Of a stretch of DNA of 64,000 nt, positions 12,509 to 24,615 are shown one piece after another. Each line of letters begins with the position of its first letter. The first letter of the stretch is position 1. A program made the position numbers and the translations under genes. The notes under the pieces are model-generated. The model saw only the letters and a program-made list of their open reading frames with translations. It made no database searches and was not told the DNA's origin. This stretch comes from Coriaria nepalensis (Eukaryota > Streptophyta > Magnoliopsida > Cucurbitales > Coriariaceae), in contig CP114500.1 in NCBI GenBank assembly GCA_027186245.1, positions 2,986,001-3,050,000 on the forward strand, in the 5' to 3' direction.

Positions 12509-13626
12509 TTAGTCTTGGGAAGGTGACGACAACAGGTTCTGAATTGTTTGGAGGAAAGTGTTCATGGTCTCTAAGCCCTTGTCATCAAGCCTTGGGACGG
12601 TATGGCCCTTGGGATGATCAATCACCACCGGGCCCACACATGATTTCAGCAATTCCAGCCCATATGGCTTTAAGAAATCCGTCTCTCCTGCATATATTAT
12701 AAATAATATTATTATCCTTCCAAATAAATAAATTAATTAAAAGTTTTGACCAAATTTGTAAATAATATTAATTTTATTGAATATTTGAATTTGGTAAGTA
12801 CCTAAAAAGTGGAGAGAGGGGCATTCAATGGGTGACGAATATGCTTTCTCCGCCCAACACGGCGACTTCAACTTTGCTCCGCCAATTATTATTAGGAACT
12901 TAATTTTGCCCACTTTGGTTAATCCAACACCCTTCATCCATTAATTATAAATTAAATTAAATTAAAATGTCTAATTAAATTATTACACAATTATAAGTTT
13001 ATAACAAAACTTCTATGTCGATTGTCAAGAGATAACTCTGTTACCTTGGATTGAAGACCAGGCAGCGCAGCCGACAATATTGCACCCTGAAAGCATGTTT
13101 TATTAGAACAGAAACTGATGATCATCGTGTTTGGTCGCAAAGAAAAGAAGAGGAAAAGGGATGAAGAGAAAGATTAAAATTTAAACTTGATCAAAGACTC
13201 TAAGTAATTAACTAAGTACCTGAGAGAAACCAAGGAGACCATCAAAGGGTCCGTGCTTAATCATGTAATCCTCAATGAACGATAAACACTCGTCGAAATT
13301 CGTATACTCTGTAAATTCCTGTCATAAATTGGAAAACAAATTACAAACAAAAAAATGTAGATTGGATTCTGAGAAAGTGAGTTAGAGACCTTGTTGAATT
13401 GGAACCATTCGTAATAAGGGGGATCAAAAATGCCCTCCACGTCGGATTGACCTTGGGCCGGAAAAGGCCCATTAGGGAAAACAAGATCGAGACTGTCGAG
13501 AACTGTTTCCGGCCATTTATGCAGCTGTTTCCTAAGTATGGCGCCGCTCGTTCTGAATCCATGAATGCATAGGATTCTGGGTTTTCTCACAATACTGTTT
13601 CTTCTCTGATCTCCTTCGCTCCCCAT
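12509..13626 (-). CDS. FSH1-type serine hydrolase (alpha/beta hydrolase)
   Basis: Five exons on the minus strand join in frame: 13390-13626, 13220-13318, 13045-13086, 12802-12931 and 12509-12687, giving 228 codons, normal for the family. All introns are GT-AG. The N-terminus holds the beta strand and oxyanion loop RILCIHGFRTSG. The nucleophile elbow GFSQG, with Ser about 111, straddles the second intron. The acid lies in HFLGETD (Asp about 173) and the catalytic His in DHPKGHTVPRLD (His about 198). The family is FSH1/OVCA2-like esterases; some plant members were named dihydrofolate reductase by mistake. The substrate is unknown. There is no obvious targeting peptide, so it is probably cytosolic. 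A TATATAA on this strand near 13764 could drive it. It diverges from the SAICAR synthetase gene. Confidence 0.9.
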
Positions 13627-14208
13627 CTTCTTTCTATTTTAACAATAAATCCACTTTGATTCAAGCTTTTCTGCAAAAACAGCAGAACATAGATGAATCG
13701 AAGCGATGATGTTTTCTTCTTTGACTTCTGGTTTTTCATTTTTTTGGTCTCTGCGCTTGTGATTATATAAACGATAAATGGACACGTGTAACAATTTCGT
13801 TGTACCGATCACGAGCTATCTGGTGGCCCCATGAGAAATGTGGACGCCCTGCTTAACGTTTGATCTGGGGGCCCCCGGAGTCGCTTTATGTGGCCGCTCC
13901 GGAAACATGGTTCCTTTTACTTACGCGCGTGTCAACTGAACATACACGTTTCGTTTGACTTCTGTTTTTCTCACTGCTCACGTCAGATTGTTTGACTAGC
14001 GTGAAACTATTTTTGGGCCCAAAATTAAGTAATGGGCCAATAGCCTTGAGGCTCAGGCCCAGAAGAAAATATCGCTTCAAAATTTATGCTCTTCCTCGTT
14101 TTGGCCGAAAAATATACAAAAAAAAAAAAAAAAAAAAAAAACAAACAAACAAACAAACAAACTCCTTCCTTGCTGGTTTGTAAAACGCAGCGAAGAAGAA
14201 GAGAAATT
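13627..14208. promoter_or_regulatory. Shared divergent promoter, hydrolase / SAICAR synthetase
   Basis: Only 582 bases separate the two start codons. The hydrolase side has TATATAA near 13764 (minus strand) and an ACACGTG G-box-like site near 13781. The SAICAR side has three TGGGCC/GGCCCA site II motifs (about 14014, 14033 and 14056), and a telo-box (AAACCCTAAACCCTAA) lies in its first exon near 14252-14267. Site II plus telo-box is a known combination in plant housekeeping promoters recognised by TCP factors. A poly-A tract (about 14117-14140) lies in the leader. Confidence 0.6.
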
Positions 14209-16491
14209 ATGGCCCAGTCTCGTCACTGCATTGCAGGCTTAAACCCTGTGAAAACCCTAAACCCTAATCTCCGATTTTCCAATTCCTCTCTTCTTCCGGC
14301 CTCCTCTTTCATAGCGATATCGAAACTGAAGAAATTCTCAGCAGTAACTCTGTCAGTCGTGGCCAGCCAGAGCAAGGTTGATGACCGGCGAAACGAATCG
14401 CCGTTGGATGGTTTGCTTGATGGAGCTGGAAGAGAAGAAGTTTTGAGCGCCATTAGAAGCTCCATGTCGAACTGTCTCTGCGAAACGGATCTCCACCTGA
14501 CGGTTCCTGGAATCAAGTCTAAAACCAGGGGAAAAGTCAGTATTTGATTGGTTTCTTAAACCTGGTTGTTAACCGAGAAAATTTCTAGTTAAGAAAATCA
14601 ATTTTGTTTGTTTCAGGTCAGAGATGTTTATGATAGTGGAGATTATCTTGTTCTGGTCACAACTGATAGGCAAAGTGCATTTGACAGAGTTCTTGCTTCC
14701 ATACCTTTTAAAGGCCAGGTGAATAAGAACTTTGATCTCGAACTTGAGCTTTATTATATATATATATATTTTTTTTTTAATTTGAATGTCATCGTCTCTG
14801 TTATTTTTTCAGGTTCTTAACGAGACAAGTTTATGGTGGTTCAATAAAACTCAACATATTGTCCCGAATGCAGTTGTATCTTCTCCTGATAAAAATGTTA
14901 CTATTGCAAAGAAATGTTCAGTTTTTCCTGTCGAATTTGTCGGTGAGTGACATATAAATCCAGAATATAAATCTATTTACCTTTGACCCTTTCCCTAATT
15001 GTTGACCCCATGTTGCTAAATCTGTAGCTAGAGGTTATGTTACGGGAAGTACGGATACATCTTTATGGACGGTATACAAGAATGGTGTCCGGAATTATTG
15101 TGGCAATGCCCTTCCAGATGGTGTGTACTTACTTCCTCCTCTCTCTATCGCTTCTTTTTTAATCTGTTTGCTTATTGACCTATTGACCTGTCTGATCATG
15201 TTTTAAATTCCTATAGGGTTGGTAAAAAACCAGAGGCTTTCTGCAAATATACTCACACCCACAACCAAGGCCGCTGATCATGACGTTCCTGTAACTCCAG
15301 ATGAGGTTTTGATAATTTCAAGATATCTGCTATGAACTTCCATTTATTCTCTTATTTTATATGCTTGATTTTATTGTGACTTCTTTGCAGATTATAAAAC
15401 TTGGACTGATGACTCAAACTGAGTATGATGAGGCAAGTAGGAAAGCATTGAGCTTGTTTGAGTTTGGACAGGTAAGCTTGGAATTTTCTTACTAATTTTT
15501 GTTGTTCTCTACGTTTTTTGATGCATCAAAAGGAGACGGTATATATCATTTAGCATCTGTTGTAATGTTATAGCAAGTGGCTATGGAACATGGCTTGATA
15601 TTGGTAGATACAAAATACGAGTTCGGAAAGGCGCCAGATGGTTCAATTCTTCTTATTGATGAGGTTGTGTATATATTTTTTAGCAGAATTCGTTATTAAT
15701 ATCTCCATATGTTTTTCTTTGCAATCCGAATTAGTTATTATCATTTTTATTAGTATTTTTGAGGGATGTGATAATTTGTCTTGCAACTTTCAGGTTCATA
15801 CACCTGACTCAAGCAGATATTGGATTGGTCAGTCTTATGAGGAATGCTTTCAAAATGGTCTTGAGCCCGAAAATGTTGATAAGGTTTGTTTTTTTTTTTT
15901 TTTTTTTTTTTGCCGAGTAATTTTGTTATCGGATATAGGGCAATTTACTGACCCTAGAATGCTTGACTAGGAATTCTTGAGGTTGTGGTTCAAAGATAAT
16001 TGCAATCCTTATGAAGATGAGGTATGATACAATATTGATCTTTTTCTTTTCCTTTCAAATTTTTATTTTGGGGGCAAATACAACTTACTTATTTACTTGG
16101 GGATCAAATGTTTAGGTCCTCCCAGATGCTCCGGAAGAGCTTGTTTGTGAACTGGCTCGTCGGTATGTCTTTGTAATCACCTTGCTTTTAATATTTCCGA
16201 AAGGGGGAGGAAAAAAAAATGGTGTGACTGATGAAATATGTTATTTTCTTATTATGATATATATATTAATATGAGGAGCCTTGTGATGGCAGATATATTT
16301 TCTTGTATGAAACAATTACAAAATCGACATTCGAGGTTCCATCAACAAAGGTAAAGCTTAAAATGGAACAAATATTGTATCTACGGTTAATTAAACAGGA
16401 TCAATCTCATAGTTTTCTTATCTTCATGCAGGAGCCGATTCATGATCGGATTTCTCGAAATGTAAAACAGGTGTTGTCGTCTCTACACTAA
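14209..16491 (+). CDS. PUR7: SAICAR synthetase, chloroplast-type
   Basis: This enzyme joins aspartate to CAIR using ATP to make SAICAR, the seventh step of IMP synthesis, in plastids. Twelve exons join in frame: 14209-14535, 14617-14718, 14813-14942, 15028-15120, 15217-15305, 15391-15471, 15574-15663, 15794-15883, 15971-16021, 16116-16162, 16293-16350 and 16432-16491, giving 405 codons. Residues 1 to about 60 are Ser/Asn/Lys-rich and look like a transit peptide ([10 protein letters not shown]). The catalytic core starts near 105 with [11 protein letters not shown]. The family signatures [12 protein letters not shown] (about 183-194) and [11 protein letters not shown] (282-292) are intact, and the C-terminus has RISRNVKQ. 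All splice sites are GT-AG and I see no breaks. The assignment is firm; exon edges are read by eye. Confidence 0.96.
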
Positions 16492-16985
16492 CTAAACCCA
16501 ATTCTTGGTTCTTGGCTTTCATATCAAATTTCGGCAATCTATGTCTTTCAAATGATTGAGATTTCAAAGGCAAGATTGGTGGTGGTGGTCAAAATGAGGT
16601 GAAAGCTACTTTTGGACCTCAATTATAATGGATATAGCTGTTAACTTGTAACACATGTATTAGGGGAATAATATTATTACGAAGTTTTCTTCTTTTACTT
16701 TTGTCTCTCTATTTGTCTACCGATAATATGAGCAACGGATGAGTGCAACTTTTCTGCAAGCTACTTCCCTGCTGTTGTGAAAAAGGTGTCGTCTCTTTCA
16801 CGGACTTTTTACTTCATCTTAATCTTATAGAGGGTGGACTCACTAAACTGATTAAATCTATAGAGGTTAGACTTTACTTAGATGATGAAAGTATAATGAA
16901 GAAAATGTCGACAGTTGTGGGATCGGATAGATGGACAAGGCATACAAATTTTATTCTTGGTAAATTCTTACAACTTCTTCATTAA
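16492..16985. other. 3' flank of SAICAR synthetase
   Basis: This probably contains the 3' UTR of the gene to the left. I see no reading frame with family resemblance. Confidence 0.5.
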
Positions 16986-18107
16986 TGATAGATTGAAAAA
17001 TAAAAAGATATAACCAGCAAAGACTTCTACCCGAAACAAATCTTGAAAGTAGCTCAAAAGCATTTGAAGAGGGTTTCCTTGAGGGGGAGCAGAGGAGTCT
17101 TTGAAAAGAAGAGGATGTTGGAACAGTTCTCTTTGATATGCTTTCCTATTAACAAAACAATCAAATTTTAGTTTTGTTGTCCCTTTTTTCTTTGGCGAGG
17201 TTTGTTGTCCCATCTGGATTTCCTCTTCCAATCTTTGTACATTTATAAGCAATCTAAAGTAAATGGACTTTCTCCAAATGGAACCAGCATGGGAGTCATT
17301 TTTTACTAGGAAGCTTGCTGATCTCTCGGCATCAACTTGCATTCTAAACATTAATCTATGAACTATTTCACTTTGTAAAATTCCTAGATGCTTCTCAAAA
17401 TACTCTCCAATGGCCGCAGCATTTCAAGTAACCGTTTTCAACCACCTGTTCCAACATCACCAAACTCTTTTCTACAGCATCATTAGCTACGTCCATGCCA
17501 TGCTTTTCTCCCACCCCTCCATCAGAATCTCCCACGTCTTATAATTCGGACTCCCCCCTCTCTCCAATGTTCTCAAATGCAACTTCTCCGCTTTCTCGAT
17601 TAAACCCATTTCTCACATAAGCACGTAAAAGAACATTTGAAACCCTAACTAATTCAACTCCCATTGCTTAAAAATCCTCTCTGCTTCTTCCAAACCACTT
17701 ACCTTTACCAAACATAGCAATACACACATGTAATTAGCACAAGTACTTCTACCCTCTACTACCGATTTACTAGCATTCCAAACCTGAAGAACCCCCTCCT
17801 TGTTCTTCAAATTTGCATATAATGTCATAAGGAAAAAATAACCAAGTCGGTTTGTTCTAGCTAGCTTCGTCTCTGCAAGGTTTAGGATCCAAATGGCCTT
17901 TTCAGTAAGGCCTGATTTTATATACACATTAGCTAAAGTAGACAATGTGCTCTATCCCACTTGAACATTACTATCAGTCAACATTTTTCTATAGACCATC
18001 TCGACTGAATCAACCCCATATAGTTCCCCACAAGCATTCATCCAAAGGTTGTAAGAGAGCACACTTCTAGGTATTCTGTTTTGCTTCATTTGCCTAATGA
18101 CAAGTTA
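16986..18107 (-). pseudogene. Broken pentatricopeptide repeat (PPR) gene
   Basis: Reading down from 18107, the minus strand gives MKQNRIPRSVLSYNLWMNAC, a PPR unit, a stop near 17955, then PPR helices such as STLANVYIKSGLTEKAIWI, GYFFLMTLYANLKNKEGVLQV and YMCVLLCLVKVSGLEEAERI (17649-17945). After a stop and frame changes come VSNVLLRAYVRNGFN and NYKTWEILMEGW-like pieces (about 17640-17500) and a tail containing AIGEYFEKH (about 17410). These match the C-terminal half of a P-class organellar PPR protein. At least three frame changes plus stops show it is dead. Its N-terminal half is missing and the sequence changes abruptly to a LINE at about 18108. Where the PPR tail ends (about 16990-17200) is uncertain. 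Confidence 0.7.
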
Positions 18108-20790
18108 CTAGAGAGGGATGGAAGAAAGAACATGTTTGATTAAGATAAGCTTGCCTCCCGGAGAAAGCAAATTGGATTTCCAGCCTTCAAACTTTGAAGC
18201 CACTTTATCCACTAACTCATGGAAGTGGGCGATCTTAATATGGCCATAAGAGATGGGAGCCCCCAAATAAATGAAAGGACACGCCTCGAAGAATGGAGCA
18301 ATTTCCATGAATGTAAAAGTTGCTCTTACAGGTATTGACCTTTTGACCCGAAGCTCTTTCATAAGTTCGAATAATCTCCATTAAAGCACGTATAGAGTGT
18401 AGGCTTCCGTTAGTAAAGATAAGCATGTCATCCGCAAAAAGCAGGCGAGAGATTAGAGTGCAGCCTGTTCTAGAGGAAAATGACGTGATAGGATGCATGG
18501 CTCTCGTAAGACTACGGCTAAGCCATTCTTCTGCAATGATGAAAGGCAAACAAGAGATGGAATCCCCTTGACGGAGGCCTTGAGAGCCCTGGAACCAACC
18601 TTTGTAAACACCCTGAAAAACAACGGAAAAGTTTACTCCATGATAACAATTACCTATGACCTTTCTGATTGGACCTGCGAAGCCAAAACAGTAAAGGATC
18701 CTATCTAGAAAAGGCCACCCAAGTTGGTCGTATGCCTTCATCTTATCCAATTTAAAAATTGGCGTTGCCCTCAGGTGTTTTCTTACCCAAATCTCTAGTT
18801 AATTCCTAAGCAAGGCCCATAGCCTCCATGATTGAACGACCCTTGACGAAACCATGTTAGGGGTCAGAGATGATAAGAGGGGGGAAGGTGCTTATCCGGT
18901 TAGCCAAAGCCTTGGAAAAAACCTTGTAGCGCACGTTGCATAAACTGAATGGCCTGAAATCCTTTAGAAAAGAAGGGTTTCTCGTTTTTGGAAGAAGAAT
19001 GAGGATGGTGCTGGTCATAGCATTAGGAAGTGAATGGCCCTATAGAAAATGGTTCGTTGCTGCAACCATATCATCTATCACCATATACCAACATGATTAA
19101 AAGAACGCTGAGGAAAAAGAATCAAGACCTTGAGCACTATCAACATCAATAGACCATAGGACCTCCTTGACTTCCTCTACTATGAAGGGAATCAAAAGGC
19201 TAGCATTGTCCTCTTGAGAAAGGACGGAGAGAATGATGTTGAACATGTCTTGCTAGAAATGGATCCCTTCTGTAAGTATACAAATGGTGAAAGACGTCAA
19301 TGGCCGCCTGATGGAAATCAGTAGGATTGGCAAGGCTAGATCCATTGGAATGCCTGATGTTACTAAGATTTAAACAACAGTTTTTATGTTGCACTGTGGC
19401 ATGGAAAAATTTAGTATTGCCGTCCCCTTCTTTAATCCATTTCTCTCTAGATTTCTGCTTCCAATAAATTTCCTCTTATCGAAGCATTGTTGCGAGGAAG
19501 CTGTAGCGCTTCTCAAATCCTCAACTAACTGCTCACTCCAATCGGAATGAAGTGCCAAATCATAAGCTTCAACTTTATCCTTCCAAGTATCCAATGCCAC
19601 AAAAAGATTCCCAAATGTGTCCTTATTCCAATTCTTTAAAGCAATATGGGTGTGTTGTAACCTCATGACCAGTCTTGTAAACATATCAGAGTGATGAGAG
19701 CTATACCAGGCTGAGCGAACTATATCTATGAAGGTGGCATGAGTGGTCCACATCCTTTGAAAACGAAATAGGTGAGGACCATCATAGGTTAAGGAATTCG
19801 ATTGAAGAATTATTTAGGGCAATGATCTGAATGAATTCTGGAAGATGAGAAACTCTTCCATTAAACCTGCTACAAATATCTGGAGTAACTAGGATACGAT
19901 CTAACCGAGAGTAAACTTTAGCAAGGCCACCTCTATTGTTACAACGTGTATAAATAGAGCCCAAGAAAGGTGGGTCAATAAAACTCATTTTATTGATACA
20001 ATTTTCGAACTCTGCAATAGCTGAAAAGGAGGGACTAACCCTACCCAATTTCTCTAAGGGATGTCTGATGATATTAAAGTTACCCCCCAGATGATAGGAA
20101 TATTGTATTGATCAACCAGAAGAGTACGTCTCTCGCCTTGAAAGCAACTAGCATAAACTATCACCACAAATAGTTTAACATTTAACTAAGTGACCGTACA
20201 AGCGATAAATTGTTTAGTGAATTAGACAGCTTGGACATCCAAGTGAGTCTTCCATAAGAGCCAAGTCCTACCATCCAGAGATTGATTAGAAACACCGTCA
20301 TGCATTTTAATATTCCCCCGTTAACATTTCTTATATTTGACTCATCGATCCAAGGATCTATTAAGTTAAGAATAGTAACTTTAAACTGATATGCATTATA
20401 ATCTTCCCGTTAACATTTCTTATATTTGACTCATCGATCCAAGGATCTATTAAGTCAAGAATAGTAACCTTCTTCAAATGATCTAGAGTATCAGGATTCC
20501 CTATACCCGGCAATTCCAAGACATTATGGAATCAGACATTTAAAAATTTAACCTATTTCCTTGTCTGGAACCCACTGTTCTGAGTGTTAGAGCTCACAAC
20601 GGTAGGAATCTTTTGCCTTTTTTTCCATGGAACTTCTTGAAAACCATCTCGATCAGTTCTGGAGGAGTAAGAAGAAAACCCCAAAACCTGGCCTGTCCCC
20701 CTCATTTCCTCCCTCGGATTGAGTATCCAAAGAAGCATATTTCTCGGAATCATAACCACATTGCATAAAGGGTGACCCCGGTTCATTAAT
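18108..20790 (-). mobile_element. Decayed L1-type LINE (endonuclease + reverse transcriptase)
   Basis: On the minus strand, from high to low coordinates: a weak N-terminal endonuclease part near 20520-20470 (GIGNPDTLDHLKKV), then GGNFNIIRHPLEK and SRLDRILVTPDICSRF at 20060-19850, a spacer segment at 19370-19750 with KNWNKDTFGN, and a reverse transcriptase at 18108-18750 with GLRQGDSISCLPFIIAEEWL, the catalytic LLFADDMLIF and SGQKVNTCKSNFYIHG. Stops and frameshifts are frequent. The RT breaks off after GGKLILIKHVLSSIPL, so the C-terminal zinc-binding part, 3' UTR and poly-A tail are absent and PPR sequence follows at once. Confidence 0.88.
20302..20470. repeat. Tandem duplication of about 90 bp inside the LINE
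   Basis: A block of roughly 78 bases starting TGCATTTTAATATTCCCCC at 20303 and containing GACTCATCGATCCAAGGATC recurs 90 bases later (from 20393) with only a few differences. It lies in the endonuclease region and duplicates the peptide DLIDPWIDESNIRNV. The copies are very similar, so the duplication is younger than most LINE damage. Confidence 0.85.
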
Positions 20791-22369
20791 ATACAGAAAA
20801 ATCAATAAAAAATTTGTATATGCTAACTAATTATAAACATGTGGAAACAGCTAGATTGCTAACTTCGATATTTTCAAGGTTATAAGGGAACATTGATATC
20901 AGTTAATTGGAATGATTAAGAGCATATGTACTAATTATGATTTACGTTGATCAGCATTGCTGGAATCAGTTGTGATGACAATGCAAACCCAATAATAAAA
21001 TTATTTATAATAAAAATAAAAATAAAAATAAAAAAAAAGGAAAGAAGAGAGAGAGAGATATGATTAATCAGACTCCACCACTCGTTTTGGTCCAGACACC
21101 AGCAATCAACTATATATCTATATATATATATATTCCTCTTCATCTCAATTAGTAATTATCATGATGATCAAAATGTTCAAGTAACTTTAATTTTGTTAAC
21201 TTACAAATTAAAATAAAATATGATCATGAGCTTATGTTTGTGGGAATACATGATTCGCATTGAAGTTGATTACTATATGGTTAATTCAAATGGGTCAATT
21301 CATTAATTTTCCAAATAATCATAACTATTGAGCTTAATGCCTTAATCATGTGATTAAGTAATGATAACACTTGATAAGAACTCCCCTTTAACAATTAGTT
21401 TAATCACTGGCCTTGTTAACGCCACAAATCAAGCAGTCCTTTTTAATACAAAATCTAATTAGTTATACTAATTCAAGCTTAAGTACATAAGACTTATTTT
21501 AATTTTTCCAAGTCATAAGCTCTTTTCAGACGATACGATTGTTGAAAAGGATGGCGGGACCGACTTTACGATTTTTTTTTTTTAATCAAATGGCGTGAAC
21601 AATGGGGTTAGGTCAGGTCAATTCGGGAATGAATTTACTGTATGTTAAATGACTATGAGTGTCCGGCCCCACCCTCTTTTCTTTCGCTTTCGTAATGAAA
21701 TTATATTTTTTATCATCAGAAGAAAAAAAAAAAAAAATAGTGTCGAGTTAAAGATTTTTCTTTTTACCAATATCGGTAAATTCAATTTTGTTATAAATAT
21801 AAATAATTATAATATTATTTACATCGAGAAAATTTAAAATTTAAAATTTAAATATCGGGATTAGGCTTTATTGAATTTAACCTTCGATAAAAGATAAATA
21901 AAAATATGAAAAACGAAAGTTAAAATAATTTTTATACTATAAAATAAAATAAATACATATTAATAAAATTGATCCAATTTCTAATTAGGTGAAATGATTA
22001 AAATTAATTTAGATTCTTTTTTTTTCGACATGTTTACAGACAAATAGACTGGACTAATACTAATAAAATAAAATGATAATAAATGAAAACAAAATTAAAT
22101 GTTAAAAGATGGAAATAAATGAATAAATAAAGAACGCTTTAATAAAATGACGGAATTAAAAGTAACAAATTTAGTATGTAATAAGAAATTAACTTTAAAT
22201 TAACTATTCTCTTATAAAAACAATAAATGAAAAGTTAAATATATAAGGAAAAATATGAAGGTGTCAAATCTATGACCGATAAAATGATACTATCACTTAA
22301 GTAGAAAATTTGGTACTCTAATTATTAATTCTGATGACGAATATAAATAAAGACATAATTTATAGAGGA
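20791..22369. other. AT-rich intergenic DNA
   Basis: No gene is supported. It has simple AAAAT repeats near 21008-21035, (AT)n near 21113-21132 and long AT-rich runs from 21780 to 22370. Confidence 0.5.
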
Positions 22370-23300
22370 ATCGAAAAAAAATAAGTGTGGTACAATTTTG
22401 CGAGAAATTTTGTCGAAGCGCAAAGAAAATTTACGAGTATTGCTCGATTTTTTTATTGATCGTTGGTGATGACTTTTGCCTTCACACAAGCTTTCTATTT
22501 ATAAGCAAAGTTATTGATGAAAAATCGGTAAATAAGCTGACTTCGTCATCCCACTTTCTTGATTTTGGTGCCACATACCCACTTTGTGGGTCCCACCATC
22601 TTTTAAGTGAATTGGTTGTTGACTGAGCTCCCGGTCGAATTTGGTCTAAGTTTATTGCAATCAATTTCCTCCTTAATCCCTTGAATTTCGACCGGCAATT
22701 CCATATCTCATGAATTTCGGCCGGCAATCCCATATCTCATGTATTTCGGCTGGAATCTCTTTCCAATTGAGAGTAGGTTGACTACTTTCCACTTTTTAGG
22801 GAAAGGTAGTTTGAGTTTCAACTGAGCTTGATTTTTGATCGGTAGTAACTTGAAACGACTTGTCTTTCTCCTCTATTGTCAGCCGAGCTTGATACCTTAT
22901 ACTCAAAATTACGCCAACCCCTTATCTTAGTCGAAAATAAGGTTGAAAAGATCATTTTTGACCACATTTTGGGAAAATTAATTCTTCCTTTAACCCTTTA
23001 TAAGCTTCGCTAAATTTCCCACTTTATTTGGCCAATTTCATTTTGTGGCTATTTCAGCCGAACTTGATGGTGGATGGGAGTTGGTTTGTCTTTTCTCCAA
23101 ACGATTGAAATTAAACTTTGAGTGATACATATACAAGCAATCTATGGTTGGTTTTTATACATCTCGCCAATCTCTATGATATTTTCACTTCTTTGAGAAA
23201 ATAATCTTTTACTCGAATTTAACCGAATTAAATGTTTGTCGGTCGGTCGGTCGGAATTAATTGTTGTCCGATCGAAACTTATATTTACTCAATCACGTTA
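22370..23300 (-). repeat. Probable solo LTR or LTR remnant
   Basis: This island differs from its AT-rich surroundings. On the minus strand it has a core-promoter-like TATAAATAG (near 22500) followed by a leader-like segment ending in ...TTGTACCACAC at about 22385. It also carries internal short repeats: TTTCGACCGGCAATTCCATA at about 22687 recurs as TTTCGGCCGGCAATCCCATA at about 22716, and there are several GTCGG copies near 23240. No gag or pol is attached. Solo LTR is an inference from promoter layout; ends and class are undetermined. Confidence 0.35.
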
Positions 23301-23950
23301 ATTATTTAATTTATAGATTGATTTAATTATTATTAACCGATTTACATTTAATTTAAATTTTTAATCTAATCATCTTCCCATATGTTTTAAAAAAAATTAT
23401 AATCATAGTGACATTTTTAATTACGGTGAAATTGGAGGAAAAAATATTATAAATATTTATAACTAGAAAAGTTCATGAGAGAACTTTAGATATTAAAAAC
23501 AGACAAGATGTCTGTTCTTCAGATGAATAGGAATCTTCGTCTCAAGTAGGTCTTAACAGAAAAAAAAAACATGCAAAGAGAAGTTAACACTAGAAAGTAT
23601 CTTGTTACTTCTACATTAGGTGCAAGCAACCTATGTGTAAGTAGATAGACAATTCTATATGATAAATTCCTCATGAGCTCTCTTACTATCGCATGCACTT
23701 GTCATAGGAGATATTTTTTCAGTCTAATAAATTCCAGAAACTTCTTAAAATTCGTAATTACCCATTTGGAATTAACATTAGAACGCATCCCGGAATTGTG
23801 AATTAACGATATGCCCAGAAAAATTATGACCATGGAAGCTTAGAGGAATGATGCGATCATCTTCAATTTCTCTTCGCCCTATTAATTTTCCCTTTTATTA
23901 TTTATGTATTAATTACAGAAAATATTATTATTATTAAGGCAAAACTCTTA
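23301..23950. other. Intergenic DNA
   Basis: No gene visible. The right part is probably the 3' UTR of the minus-strand zinc-finger gene. Confidence 0.45.
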
Positions 23951-24615
23951 TCAGCTTGAAACCTCTTCCAAAAGCTTATACCTTCTGACCTTATTCCTAA
24001 GGATAACGTGTTTAGTGACTCCATTTCTTCTGTTCGAAATCTCTTCAGACTTTGTCCTCCTAAGCTTCTCCTCCGCACTTCCTCCGCCTCTTATGATCCG
24101 CTTCAACGCTGGCAACGGCGGCGATGATGCCTTTGGCGAACGGTGTTTCTTTACCTCCCGGGCAAAAACTCGAGCAGCTGTAGTAGTACTAGTACCCTTA
24201 ATTAGCCCTACTCCCATATTTTCATTCTTTTTCTTGATGCTCGAGATCATATGATCATGATTCTTGACATCATTAGTTTGAATTGATACTGATGAAGAAG
24301 AATTGGATGAATTTCGAGACTTCTCCACCTCCTCCTTTTTGCTCAAACACCAATTGCATATTCCATAAGACTCCGCTTTTGGGTACAAATTGCTACAATA
24401 TCTGGAACCCAATAACTTAGATTATTATATATATTAAACATAACATGGCTCAAAATTAAATCTTGAATAAGAAATGTTAGATGAAGAAAAATAGAATATT
24501 ACCTGTGTTGAGATCTGAATTGGCAAACTTTACATTGGAAGAGCTCGTAAGAGAAGCCATAATCGCCACACATGCAGCACTCATGCCGTGCCTTGTTTGT
24601 CGACCCCATCATCAT
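23951..24615 (-). CDS. Small PHD-like zinc-finger protein
   Basis: Two exons on the minus strand, 24503-24615 and 23951-24401, join through a GT-AG intron to 187 codons. Three consecutive ATGs open the frame; the first is taken. Residues about 12-57 form a Cys-rich finger: HECCMCGDYGFSYELFQCKVC, then RYCSNLYPKAES and CNWCLSKK, a cross-brace PHD-like pattern, with the intron falling inside RYC. The rest is basic and Ser-rich (KSRNSSNSSSSVS, RRTKSEEISNRRNG) and ends KVRRYKLLEEVSS. Plant genomes carry a small family with this N-terminal finger and a low-complexity tail. Its function is not established to my knowledge; nuclear location is an inference from the basic tail. The gene appears intact. 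Confidence 0.8.

Noticed and set aside
14117..14158. Poly-A followed by (CAAA)n as a possible retroposon tail or polyadenylation signal
   Set aside because: It lies in the SAICAR synthetase leader 50 bases before the ATG with no retroposed body or target duplication; a microsatellite-like expansion is simpler.
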